Assembly (NCBI GenBank): GCA_963703745.1
Contig: CAVPFL010000004.1
Span: forward strand, 1-64,000
Source: AP-15 sp963703745
GTDB taxonomy: Bacteria > Pseudomonadota > Alphaproteobacteria > ATCC43930 > CGMCC-115725
Length of the DNA stretch: 64,000 bases
Direction of reading: 5' to 3'
The notes beneath the pieces are model-generated. The model was not told the origin of the DNA. It saw only the letters and a program-made list of their open reading frames with translations, and made no database searches. Of this stretch, positions 52,225-60,288 are shown piece by piece; the stretch's first letter is position 1, and each line of letters begins with the position of its first letter. Both the position numbers and the translations under genes were made by a program.

Positions 52225-52662
52225 GTGCGTTGCGCAAAAGAATTGGTCAGAAGGGCGGGCGATTTTCAGGAATGGCCGATGAAAATGCGGTTCGGCGGCG
52301 CCGCTGGGCCGATTGCATTCGAGCGCATGCGCCGTATGCATAACGGCAGCTGGGACACCGTCACTGTGCCTATGGGGCTGGCCTTGCGCACGAGCGCGCT
52401 GCTGGAGCCGCTCGCTGCTCCCGGCTCAGCATTAGTCGACGAGAAATTCCATCAATTTGGCGGCAATCGAGATACTCATTACGATGCCATGGATGGCAGC
52501 TTGCGAAACGTCGGGAAATTGTCCGGAAAGTCCGTGACGCCTCTTTCCCAATCGGAGGTACCGGATATCGACTATGATCAAGGTGAGCAGAAATTTGTAC
52601 TCCGCAAGAATCTCCTGGATGCCCCCTATTTTACAAAGCTGTGGAAAATAGAACTTGGTTAG
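52225..52662 (+). CDS. unrecognised partner protein of the P-loop ATPase
   Basis: A 145-residue product with no family that I know. The open frame begins upstream of 52225, in the -1 frame relative to the ATPase end, so the start is uncertain: GTG 52225 (spaced closely after GAGAGG) or ATG 52279. Notable are FGGAAGPIAFERMRRMHNG, a charged C-terminal end FVLRKNLLDAPYFTKLWKIELG, and no membrane segment. The gene ends just before mmgE and is on the same strand as the ATPase, so a two-gene unit is likely. It might be a regulator or substrate-binding part of the ATPase. Confidence 0.5.
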   Translation: MRCAKELVRRAGDFQEWPMKMRFGGAAGPIAFERMRRMHNGSWDTVTVPMGLALRTSALLEPLAAPGSALVDEKFHQFGGNRDTHYDAMDGSLRNVGKLSGKSVTPLSQSEVPDIDYDQGEQKFVLRKNLLDAPYFTKLWKIELG

Positions 52663-52676
52663 ATCGGAGGAGAAAG

Positions 52677-54044
52677 ATGGACGAAGTGACCGAGAATCGC
52701 GCACCGGCCGATCTGACCCGGGCTCTTGCCGAAAGAGCGACCGGCTTACGCTACGATGAGCTGCCCGCGCCGGTGCGAAAGCTCGCCGGGCAATGCGTGC
52801 TCGACTACCTCGGCGTGACGCTCGCCGGGGCGCCGGATCCGCTCGTCCATATTCTGCTCGACGAGATGGTTGAGGCCGGCGGGTCGGCGCAGGCGAGCAT
52901 CATTGGCCACAGCATACGGTTGCCGATGCTTTCGGCGGCAATGGTCAATGGGTCGGCGGCACATGCGCTCGATTACGACGACGTCAATATGGCGATGCCC
53001 GGTCATCCCTCGGTCGCGATCCTGCCGGGCCTGCTAGCTCTGGCGGAGTTCAAGTGCTCCTCGGGCCGTGAGGTCGTCACCGCGTTCGTCGCCGGTTACG
53101 AGACTGCCTGCCGCGTCGGTGCGGCATTACAGCCCGGCCATTACAATCTGGGTTTTCACTCCACCGGAACGATCGGGACCTTTGGTGCGGCGGCTGCCTG
53201 CACGCGGCTCCTTGGTCTCGATACCGAGGCGACTGCGATGGCGCTCGGCATCGCCGGCACGCAGGCGGCCGGGCTCAAATCGCAATTCGGGACGATGTGC
53301 AAGCCGTTCCACGCGGGTAAGGCCGCGCAGAACGGGCTCTTCGCGGCGCGCCTCGCCCAGCGCGGTTTTACGAGCCGCACGGACATCGTCGAGTGCACCC
53401 AGGGTTTCGCGCTGACCCATGGGCCGGACTTCGTGCCGGACGCCGCCCTGGGAACGCCCGCAGCTGGCTTCCATCTCCTCGCCAACCTCTTCAAATATCA
53501 TGCCGCCTGTTATTTTACCCATGCCCCGATCGAATGCGCCCGCCGGCTGCGCGAGGAGCACCAACTGACCCCCCAGTTGATCGCCGGCATCACCTTGCGG
53601 CTCGATGCGAGCTGCGACCGGGTGTGCAATATCCCGGTCCCGGTAGACGGCCTGCAAAGCAAATTCAGCCTGCGGCAAACCGTGGCAATGGCGCTGGCCG
53701 GGATCGATACGGCGAGCATCGGCGCCTACAACGCTGAAAACGCGCGAGACCCGGGTCTGGTAAGGTTGCGCAACCGAGTGAGGTTCGACTGGCAGCACAA
53801 CTGGCCGCAGACTTTGTGCGAACTCGAACTGGAGCTCGTTGACGGCCGACGCCTCTCGGCGCGCCACGATGCGGGCATGCCCGCTGACGACATCGCCGAG
53901 CAGGGAGTGCGCCTCGCCGCCAAATTCGATGCGCTGGTGGCACCGGTCCTCGGCGCGGCGCGGGCGCGCGAACTCCGCGAGATGATTTCCGACCTCGACA
54001 ACGTCACCGACATCCGCAGTCTCACCCGGCTCGCCGTCGGCTGA
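52677..54044 (+). CDS. MmgE/PrpD family protein
   Basis: The 455-residue product resembles 2-methylcitrate dehydratase (PrpD) and its relatives. Features are VLDYLGVTLAGAPDPL, ALDYDDVNMAMPGHPS, GTIGTFGAAAACTRLLGLD and AGTQAAGLKSQFGTMCKPFHAGKAAQNG. A methylcitrate cycle would fit the presence of propionyl-CoA carboxylase, but no prpB or prpC is near, and most MmgE/PrpD proteins have unknown substrates (itaconate and iminodisuccinate enzymes also belong here). The ATG at 52677 follows GGAGGAGA; the frame is open upstream to 52641. Confidence 0.86.
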   Translation: MDEVTENRAPADLTRALAERATGLRYDELPAPVRKLAGQCVLDYLGVTLAGAPDPLVHILLDEMVEAGGSAQASIIGHSIRLPMLSAAMVNGSAAHALDYDDVNMAMPGHPSVAILPGLLALAEFKCSSGREVVTAFVAGYETACRVGAALQPGHYNLGFHSTGTIGTFGAAAACTRLLGLDTEATAMALGIAGTQAAGLKSQFGTMCKPFHAGKAAQNGLFAARLAQRGFTSRTDIVECTQGFALTHGPDFVPDAALGTPAAGFHLLANLFKYHAACYFTHAPIECARRLREEHQLTPQLIAGITLRLDASCDRVCNIPVPVDGLQSKFSLRQTVAMALAGIDTASIGAYNAENARDPGLVRLRNRVRFDWQHNWPQTLCELELELVDGRRLSARHDAGMPADDIAEQGVRLAAKFDALVAPVLGAARARELREMISDLDNVTDIRSLTRLAVG

Positions 54045-54147
54045 GTGCAGGGGGTCAGTGGCCTGGCCCATCGCGAGGCACGTGCGCGGGCCGCTGCCGG
54101 CGAGCCGGCGGTCGTCGTCGTGATGAAGGTCCAGCGCCCTGCTGCGC

Positions 54148-55233
54148 TTAGACCGGGATCTCCACCCGCGGCGGACCTCCAGCCGTTGCCGGCCGTTCCA
54201 ATACCCTCCCGTCATCGACCCGGTATTCGAAGATCGGAATCTCGACCGAGATGCCTTTGACTTGTTCGTCGCCGAGCGGGAGCAGCCGCGATTCGCCGCC
54301 CGCAAGCGCCTCTGCGACGTCTCCGGATACTGCACAAGCAATATTATGGGCTTTGGCCGCTTCTTCCATTCGTGCCGCTATATTGATCGTGCTGCCGTAG
54401 ACGCCGATGGCCCGTTTGGTGTCGCCTTGCTCGCTGACGACGACCTCGCCGCCATGCACCCCGACCCGAAAACGCGGGACAACGCCGAATAGCCGTTGGT
54501 ACGCCGCCTGCTCTCGCCTGACCGAGGCGAACACCGCGTCTATCGCCCGCAGAATTCTGTTTCCTCGGATCGCCTCGCTCCAATTCCACAAGGCAATCAG
54601 ACCATCGCCCTTGTAGAGATAGATCTCTCCGCCGTAGTCGGTGATCGGTTTGGAGATGTCGAAGAGGAACTTGCCGACCAGAGACTTGATCTGAACGGCA
54701 CCGAGCCGTTCGGCGAGGCCCGTCGAATTGTTGATGTCGAGAAACAGCAGCACTTTCTGTTCGAGCACCGGGCGGTGATAGGTGCCGATCATCAGGTGAA
54801 ACAGGTTTTCGATGCCGATGAAGTGAACCGTGCGCATGACGACGATGCCGATCACCGAGAACGCGATTACCAGCGGCAGCGCGAACGGCAACCGCCGATA
54901 GGCTAACGGCAGCGTGTCCAAGCGCCATGTCAGCAGATGCGACAGGTGAACGGCCACGACAAACAGCACGGCCACAAACGCCGTATAAATCGAAATCGAC
55001 AGCAGCGGGTGCATGCTGCGCAGCCACCGGCCGCGCAGGCTCTGCACGTAGAATTGTTCGAACAGACCCACACCGGTGCCGACCAGGATCGAATCGATTA
55101 TGGCGTAGATAATCGAGCCGCGCGTGGCGAAGCTCGTCAATCCGGCAAGCAACGAGAAGATCGCAACCGCCAGCAGGATCGAAGCGAGCTTTCTGCGGGT
55201 GGAGATCGAGACGTGTGAAAGGGCGAGTCTCAT
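54148..55233 (-). CDS. membrane-bound class III adenylate/guanylate cyclase
   Basis: The 361-residue protein has four membrane helices in its N-terminal 140 residues (for example LASILLAVAIFSLLAGL, FVAVLFVVAVHLSHLL, ALPLVIAFSVIGIVVM) and a C-terminal class III cyclase domain. Metal-binding D166 lies in LLFLDINNSTGLAERL, D210 in LYKGDGLIALW, and the transition-state residues in GSTINIAARMEEA. So it should make a cyclic nucleotide; the purine-specific residues are not decisive between cAMP and cGMP. It is divergent from the IolG-like gene. Confidence 0.88.
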   Translation of the reverse strand: MRLALSHVSISTRRKLASILLAVAIFSLLAGLTSFATRGSIIYAIIDSILVGTGVGLFEQFYVQSLRGRWLRSMHPLLSISIYTAFVAVLFVVAVHLSHLLTWRLDTLPLAYRRLPFALPLVIAFSVIGIVVMRTVHFIGIENLFHLMIGTYHRPVLEQKVLLFLDINNSTGLAERLGAVQIKSLVGKFLFDISKPITDYGGEIYLYKGDGLIALWNWSEAIRGNRILRAIDAVFASVRREQAAYQRLFGVVPRFRVGVHGGEVVVSEQGDTKRAIGVYGSTINIAARMEEAAKAHNIACAVSGDVAEALAGGESRLLPLGDEQVKGISVEIPIFEYRVDDGRVLERPATAGGPPRVEIPV

Positions 55234-55324
55234 AACCTGCGCCCCGTGGGCCCGATCGTGATCATTCCTCCATCCTCGCCCAATGCCTTATCGTCGGTTT
55301 GGGACAATAGCCGAAGGCCCGGCC

Positions 55325-56326
55325 ATGATCAGCTTCTGCCAGTTCGGCGCAGGCCGTATCGGCGTCATCCACGCGGAGAATATCGCACGACACGCCGGGG
55401 CTCGTCTCCGCGCGATCGTCGATGTCGACGCCGCCCCGGCCGAGCAGCTGGCAAGCCGCCATGGTGCCGTGGTCGGAACGCAAGCTTCGGTCCTTGCTGA
55501 TCGTTCGATTCAGGCCGTCGTCATCGCGAGCTCGACGAATACCCATGCCGATCTCGTCGAGGCGGCGGCCCGCGCCGGCAAGGCCGTCTTCTGCGAGAAA
55601 CCGCTCGACCTAGACCGGCGCCGCGCCGAGGCGTGCCTTGCGGTCGTCGCCGAATGCGGCGTGCCGCTGATGGTAGGCTTCAATCGGCGCTTCGATCCCC
55701 ACTTTGCCCGGCTCGAACGCCAATTGCGCGACGGACGGATCGGCCGGGTCGAGCTGCTCAGCATCACGAGCCGCGACCCGAGCCCGCCGCCGCTCGCCTA
55801 TGTGCGCGTCTCGGGGGGCCTGTTCCGCGATATGATGATCCACGATTTCGACATGGCGCGTTGGCTGCTCGGCGAGGAACCGGTCGCGGTCTTCGCCGCC
55901 GCCAGCGTGCTGATCGATCCGGCGATCGGTGCGGCGGGCGATGTCGATACCGCCGTCGTGACCTTGCGCACCGGTTCGGGAGCGCTCTGCCAGATCTCGA
56001 ACAGCCGCCGCGCCGTCTACGGCTACGACCAGCGCATCGAGATCCTCGGTTCGAACGGGGCGTTGAAAGCCGACAATGTCGCCCTCAGCACGGTCGCCTT
56101 TGCCGGCGCCGACGGCATCGTCAGCGACAAGCCACTCCCCTTCTTCCTCGAACGCTACGCCGAGGCATACCGGCTGGAGCTCGACTATTTCGTCGACGCT
56201 CTAGCACGCGGCACGCCGCCGGTGCCCAGCGGCAGCGACGGGGTCAAGGCGTTGGCGCTGGCGGATGCCGCATTGCAGTCGCTGCAAACCGGCCACGCCA
56301 TCGCGCTGCGACACCGACCCGTGTAA
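55325..56326 (+). CDS. inositol 2-dehydrogenase-like oxidoreductase (Gfo/Idh/MocA)
   Basis: The 333-residue protein has the NAD-binding GAGRIGVIHAENI at 8-20 and EKP at 91-93, which carries the catalytic lysine, and GLFRDMMIHDFDMARWL with the Asp-His of myo-inositol 2-dehydrogenase. The set of motifs fits IolG, but no other iol genes are in the window, so activity on inositol is inferred. ATG at 55325; an upstream in-frame start at 55283 is less likely as GGCCATG has no clear extra signal. Confidence 0.8.
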   Translation: MISFCQFGAGRIGVIHAENIARHAGARLRAIVDVDAAPAEQLASRHGAVVGTQASVLADRSIQAVVIASSTNTHADLVEAAARAGKAVFCEKPLDLDRRRAEACLAVVAECGVPLMVGFNRRFDPHFARLERQLRDGRIGRVELLSITSRDPSPPPLAYVRVSGGLFRDMMIHDFDMARWLLGEEPVAVFAAASVLIDPAIGAAGDVDTAVVTLRTGSGALCQISNSRRAVYGYDQRIEILGSNGALKADNVALSTVAFAGADGIVSDKPLPFFLERYAEAYRLELDYFVDALARGTPPVPSGSDGVKALALADAALQSLQTGHAIALRHRPV

Positions 56327-56435
56327 AAGCCTGGAAAATAGGGCGGGCGAGCAGAAAACCGGCCGAGCCAGCATGCCATAGGCTATGTTTCCGGGATGAG
56401 AAGATCGTACGCAAACCGAGTCGGAGGCCTTCGCC

Positions 56436-57530
56436 ATGTTGATTCGCGCCGTCGTTGCTGCTGCCCTCATCAGTATTTCCGCACCCGCGCGCGCCGAGCC
56501 CGAAAACACCCACTGGCCCAACTACCACGAGGGCGATTTCATCATCACGGACTATAAATTCACCAGCGGCCAGACCCTACCTCAGCTGAAACTGCATTAC
56601 CGCACCCTCGGCTCTCCAGAGCGTAACGCCGCCGGCGAGATCGTCAATGGCGTGCTGCTGTTGCAGGGCAATACCGGCACCGGCGCCAACTGGCTGCGAG
56701 GGAGCTTGGCCGACGAGCTGTTCAAAGACGGACAGCCTCTCGATGCCGGACGATACTTCATCATCATGCCCGACGCGCTCGGTCGCGGCGGCTCGAGCAA
56801 GCCCTCCGATGGGCTCAAGGGTAATTTCCCGCACTACCGTTATCACGACATGGTCGACGTCACCCACCGGCTGGTTACCGAGGGGCTCAAGGTCGCCCAT
56901 CTGCGCCTGGTCATCGGCAGTTCACTAGGCTGCATGCACAGTTTTATGTGGGCCGAGATGTATCCCGAGTTGATGGACGGGATTGTCGGGCTGTCCTGCC
57001 AGCCGGTCGAGATCAGCGGCCGCAACTGGATCATGCGCCGTGCCGCGGCCGAGGCGATCCGCCACGACCCGGACTGGAACAACGGCAATTACGACAAGAA
57101 CCCGACCCACTACATCTACAGCGCGGCGGCGGGATCGTTCATGCCCGAGAGTGCGGCGCGCATTCAGGAAATGGCGCCGACCCGTGCTGCGGCTGACCAG
57201 CTCTATGACGAGCGAGTGGCGCGGATCGCCAAGGGCGACGCCAACGACTCGTTGTGGGCGATCGAGTTGATCGAGGACTACAGCCCAGAGGCCGATCTTC
57301 CCAAGATCAAGGCGAAGGTGCTGCTGATCAACACGGTCGAGGATATCGCCAACCCGCCCGAGCTAGGCACGGTCGAGCGCGCGATGAAGACAATTCATGA
57401 GGGCCGCTACGTACTGATCCCATATAGCGACAAGACGCACGGGCATTTCACCCATTATTACGCCGCGGTGTGGAAGCCCTATCTGATCAGCTTCATGGAG
57501 ACGCTCGGCCCGGCCACGGCGGCACGCTGA
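56436..57530 (+). CDS. secreted alpha/beta hydrolase, homoserine acetyltransferase-like
   Basis: The 364-residue protein starts with a signal peptide (MLIRAVVAAALISISAPARA, cut before EPENTH). The body has the MetX pattern: LLLQGNTGTGANWL, DALGRGGSSKPSDGLK, the nucleophile S163 in VIGSSLGCMHSFMWAEMYPEL, and a final HGHFTHYYA histidine. MetX proteins are cytosolic and have GGSMGG around the serine; this one is exported and has GSSLGC. It probably is a periplasmic esterase rather than an acyltransferase. ATG after CGGAGG. Confidence 0.8.
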   Translation: MLIRAVVAAALISISAPARAEPENTHWPNYHEGDFIITDYKFTSGQTLPQLKLHYRTLGSPERNAAGEIVNGVLLLQGNTGTGANWLRGSLADELFKDGQPLDAGRYFIIMPDALGRGGSSKPSDGLKGNFPHYRYHDMVDVTHRLVTEGLKVAHLRLVIGSSLGCMHSFMWAEMYPELMDGIVGLSCQPVEISGRNWIMRRAAAEAIRHDPDWNNGNYDKNPTHYIYSAAAGSFMPESAARIQEMAPTRAAADQLYDERVARIAKGDANDSLWAIELIEDYSPEADLPKIKAKVLLINTVEDIANPPELGTVERAMKTIHEGRYVLIPYSDKTHGHFTHYYAAVWKPYLISFMETLGPATAAR

Positions 57531-57765
57531 CGGTGGTTACGATGGAGAGGTGGCGCGCCGGCGATGAGTTGGTCGACGCACGCAATCTTACGGCTCGCTT
57601 CCATCCCCGTTTAGCCCGTTCGATCACCTTGTCCGCGACAGCAAGGCCGAGTTGCCGACCGGCGACGATGTCGCTGCGAAAGTGGATGCCCGCCCAGATT
57701 AGCGACTCCGCGGCCCGAGCCCCTAGCACCGTCCTGCACGTCGTTGCCGAGCTTATGCCACCCTC
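57493..57765 (-). pseudogene. PAP2/vanadium haloperoxidase-type phosphatase, C-terminal relic
   Basis: The minus-strand frame contains GARAAESLIWAGIHFRSD and IVAGRQLGLAVADKVIERA, the third motif of the PAP2 superfamily (SR..GxHx2xD). The upstream two thirds are missing and a stop precedes at 57766, so it is a relic. The frame then runs 40 codons into unrelated sequence and overlaps the end of the MetX-like gene by 37 bases. Confidence 0.6.
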
Positions 57766-57806
57766 TTAACCTCTACGGTCGATCGATAAAGCCGCGGGAT
57801 AGCTCC

Positions 57807-58616
57807 ATGCCAGAATTACCCGATGTCGAATTGTACAAGCGGCATTTGGATATTACCTGCCTGGGCCGGACCATCCGCCGGGTCGTCGTCGGCGATACGC
57901 GGATCCTGGCAGACGTCTCGGCGGCCGAATTGGCGCAACGCCTCGAAGGCGCCAGGATCACCGCGTCTCGCCGCCATGGCAAGCACCTCCTGGTCGATCT
58001 CGGGCCAGTGGGCTGGCTGACATTGCATTTCGGGATGACTGGCGCGCTCAGGCATTTTACGGAAGGCGAGCAGGATCCGACCTATGACCGCGTGCGTCTC
58101 GACTTCGCTGACGGCCATCACCTCGCCTACATCAATGCGCGATTGCTCGGGCGCGTTGGGCTCGCCGCCGACGCTGACGCATTTATCGCGGCTCAAGGGC
58201 TCGGACCGGACGCTCTGGATCCGCGCTTCGATCTGGCGGCATTCGAGCGGTCGCCGAAAGGTCGAAAACGCGATGTCAAATCGCTGCTGATGGATCAAGA
58301 AGTCGTGGCGGGTATCGGTAACATCTACGCCGACGAAATCCTCTTTCAGGCGCGCCTAAACCCGCGGACGCGCTGCGATCGGCTCGACGCCGACACGCGC
58401 CAACGTCTGTTCGGCCAGATCAAGGAAGTGTTGACGACCGCCACCGCCAGCGGCGCCGGTGCCGAGCGGCTCGTCGACCGTCTGCCCGCTTCGTTCCTCA
58501 CTCCACACCGCGCGAAGGGTGCACGATGCCCGCGCTGCGGCGCTGAAATCGCCAGCTCAAAATTCTCCGGCCGCACCGCCTACTATTGCCCGCGATGCCA
58601 GCCCGAGGTCGCGTGA
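57807..58616 (+). CDS. Fpg/Nei family DNA glycosylase
   Basis: The 269-residue protein starts MPELPDVELYKRHL (P1 after methionine removal and E2 position as DVE) and ends in a zinc finger CPRCGAEIASSKFSGRT ... YYCPRCQ. HGKHLLVDL holds the conserved lysine and EVVAGIGNIYADEILF the helix-two-turn-helix. It differs from standard Fpg in MPELPDVE and in NARLLGRVGL at the place of the void-filling DPRRFG loop. Such variants are known in some bacteria. It removes oxidised bases. A start further up (57744) is in frame but MPELP is required at the N-terminus. Confidence 0.85.
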   Translation: MPELPDVELYKRHLDITCLGRTIRRVVVGDTRILADVSAAELAQRLEGARITASRRHGKHLLVDLGPVGWLTLHFGMTGALRHFTEGEQDPTYDRVRLDFADGHHLAYINARLLGRVGLAADADAFIAAQGLGPDALDPRFDLAAFERSPKGRKRDVKSLLMDQEVVAGIGNIYADEILFQARLNPRTRCDRLDADTRQRLFGQIKEVLTTATASGAGAERLVDRLPASFLTPHRAKGARCPRCGAEIASSKFSGRTAYYCPRCQPEVA

Positions 58617-58850
58617 GACGCAAGATTGCCGTTCAATTCGCGCCGTTGTGCGGAGCCCTGCCTCGGGTGTGGCCGGACCGGGATTGACCGCGCCTGGACA
58701 ACTGCGTCTGGCATCCCGACACGACCGATTCGCGTTATCAGCGATCGCGTGCGGTTGGCTGCGCACGCCGTTCCTCGCGGCTCGTGGAGCCCGGGAGAGG
58801 CAGATTTGGATTTCGATAATCAAGAACGCTAGTGTTTTGCGTCGGAATCC
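58617..58850. other. spacer between fpg and the export lipoprotein gene
   Basis: No gene; several short frames but none convincing. The upstream region of the lipoprotein gene has no clear palindrome. Confidence 0.4.
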
Positions 58851-60272
58851 ATGAAGCCAGTTGCCTACATTGCCTGCTTGATGGCCCTCTTGCTTGGCGG
58901 ATGCTCCTTACTTCCGAGCGCCGCACCGCTGGCGTCCCAGGTGGTTGCTGAGGGGCAGGCCGAGAACGAGGTGCTTTTCGACGTCGTCGAGGTTGATAAT
59001 CACGTCGTCTCCACCTTGCTTGCCCAACCGAAGGAGAGTTTTCACGCTCGGTTCGAAAAGGATCAACAACCGCCGGAACTCAAGATCGCAGTCGGTGATA
59101 CACTCTCGGTCACGATCTGGGAAAGTGCAGCCGGCGGGCTCTTCAACGAGGCGCCGGCGTCCCAACCCTCAACGCGCTCGAGACCGGCGACGGAGCCGCT
59201 AGCGCCGGAATCGCCAAGGCCGACGACGGAGCCCCCGACCGAACCGAATCCGGGGATCGACCAACTCCTGGGTGCTCCAAATCAGCCGCTCGGTGCCCCA
59301 AACGAACCGTTGGGTGCTCCAAATCAACCGCTTGGTGCTCCGCCTCAAACATCGCCGCCAACGGCTGGTCTACCGCCGAGCGGCAATATTCCGCAGGCGG
59401 CGCCTCCCCCGATCGAGGCGAGCACTGGGGCGGGCGCTGAGCGGAGCGCCAGGATCCCTGATCAGCAGGTGGCCCCAGACGGTGCGATCGTTGTCCCTTT
59501 TGCCGGCCGGGTTCCGGTCGCCGGGCGAACGCCGGCGGAAGTACAGCAAACGATCGAAGCATTGCTGGCAAGCAAAGCACTCCAGCCTCAGGCGCTGGTG
59601 ATCGTAAAGAAGAGCGACGCCAACACGGTCACCGTTGCGGGGGAAGTAGTCGCGGGCGCCAAAATCCCGCTTTCACTCGGGGGCGACAGGCTCCTCCAGG
59701 TGATCGCCGCCGCCGGCGGCCCCCGGGCACCGGTTCACGAAACCTTTGTGCGGCTGTCGCGCAACGGTGTGACGGTGACGATCCCCTTCGAGCGGCTGGT
59801 CGCCGATCCGGCGGAGGACATCTACGCCCGGCCCGGCGACGTCCTTACGCTGGTTCGAGTGCGGCAAACCTTCAGCGTGTTTGGGGCGACGGGCAGAAAT
59901 GACTCGATAACCTTCGACGCCGAAAAGCTCACTTTGAGCGAGGCTCTGACAAAATCCCAGGGGTTACGCGACGATCTCGCCAACCCCGGGGGCGTATTCT
60001 TATTCCGTTACGAGCCGGTCTCTGTTGTCCAGGCCCTCGGTCAGCCGCTCGCGAGGTACCCACAGGACGGGACATCGCCCGTCGCCTATCGGTTCGATTT
60101 CGCCGACGCAAACTCCTACCTGATAGCGGACCAATTCCCCGTCCGGGATAAGGACATCATCTTCGTCGCGGACGCCGCGGCCGTCCAGGTCCAAAAGCTG
60201 TTTACTGCGCTCCAGAATATCATCGGACCGGTCATAACCGGGTTAGTGGTATGCCGTAACGTCAGCTGTTGA
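58851..60272 (+). CDS. polysaccharide export (Wza-like) lipoprotein with repeat insertion
   Basis: The 473-residue protein starts with a lipoprotein signal: ACLMALLLGGC, lipidated at C18. The first conserved polysaccharide-export block is LKIAVGDTLSVTIWESAAGGLF around 78-98, and its continuation QQVAPDGAIVVPFAGRVPVAGRTPAEVQ does not follow until 205-231. The gap of about 105 residues is proline-rich with repeats. Later, SLBB-like blocks follow: VTVAGEVVAGAKIPLSLGGDRLLQVIAAAGG and YARPGDVLTLVR. It would form an outer-membrane channel for a surface polysaccharide. No neighbouring capsule genes. Confidence 0.85.
   Translation: MKPVAYIACLMALLLGGCSLLPSAAPLASQVVAEGQAENEVLFDVVEVDNHVVSTLLAQPKESFHARFEKDQQPPELKIAVGDTLSVTIWESAAGGLFNEAPASQPSTRSRPATEPLAPESPRPTTEPPTEPNPGIDQLLGAPNQPLGAPNEPLGAPNQPLGAPPQTSPPTAGLPPSGNIPQAAPPPIEASTGAGAERSARIPDQQVAPDGAIVVPFAGRVPVAGRTPAEVQQTIEALLASKALQPQALVIVKKSDANTVTVAGEVVAGAKIPLSLGGDRLLQVIAAAGGPRAPVHETFVRLSRNGVTVTIPFERLVADPAEDIYARPGDVLTLVRVRQTFSVFGATGRNDSITFDAEKLTLSEALTKSQGLRDDLANPGGVFLFRYEPVSVVQALGQPLARYPQDGTSPVAYRFDFADANSYLIADQFPVRDKDIIFVADAAAVQVQKLFTALQNIIGPVITGLVVCRNVSC
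59268..59342 (+). repeat. 21-base coding repeat (LGAPNQP)
   Basis: Three complete units and a partial fourth of the heptad L-G-A-P-N-[QE]-P, at about residues 140-164 of the Wza-like lipoprotein. The DNA units differ at third positions (CTGGGTGCTCCAAATCAGCC versus CTCGGTGCCCCAAACGAACC). Confidence 0.9.
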
Positions 60273-60288
60273 AAATTCTTAAAACTTG

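Noticed and set aside
53127..54341. A 404-codon minus-strand frame opposite MmgE/PrpD
   Set aside because: Shadow of the MmgE gene, running into the cyclase 3' end, with no motif.
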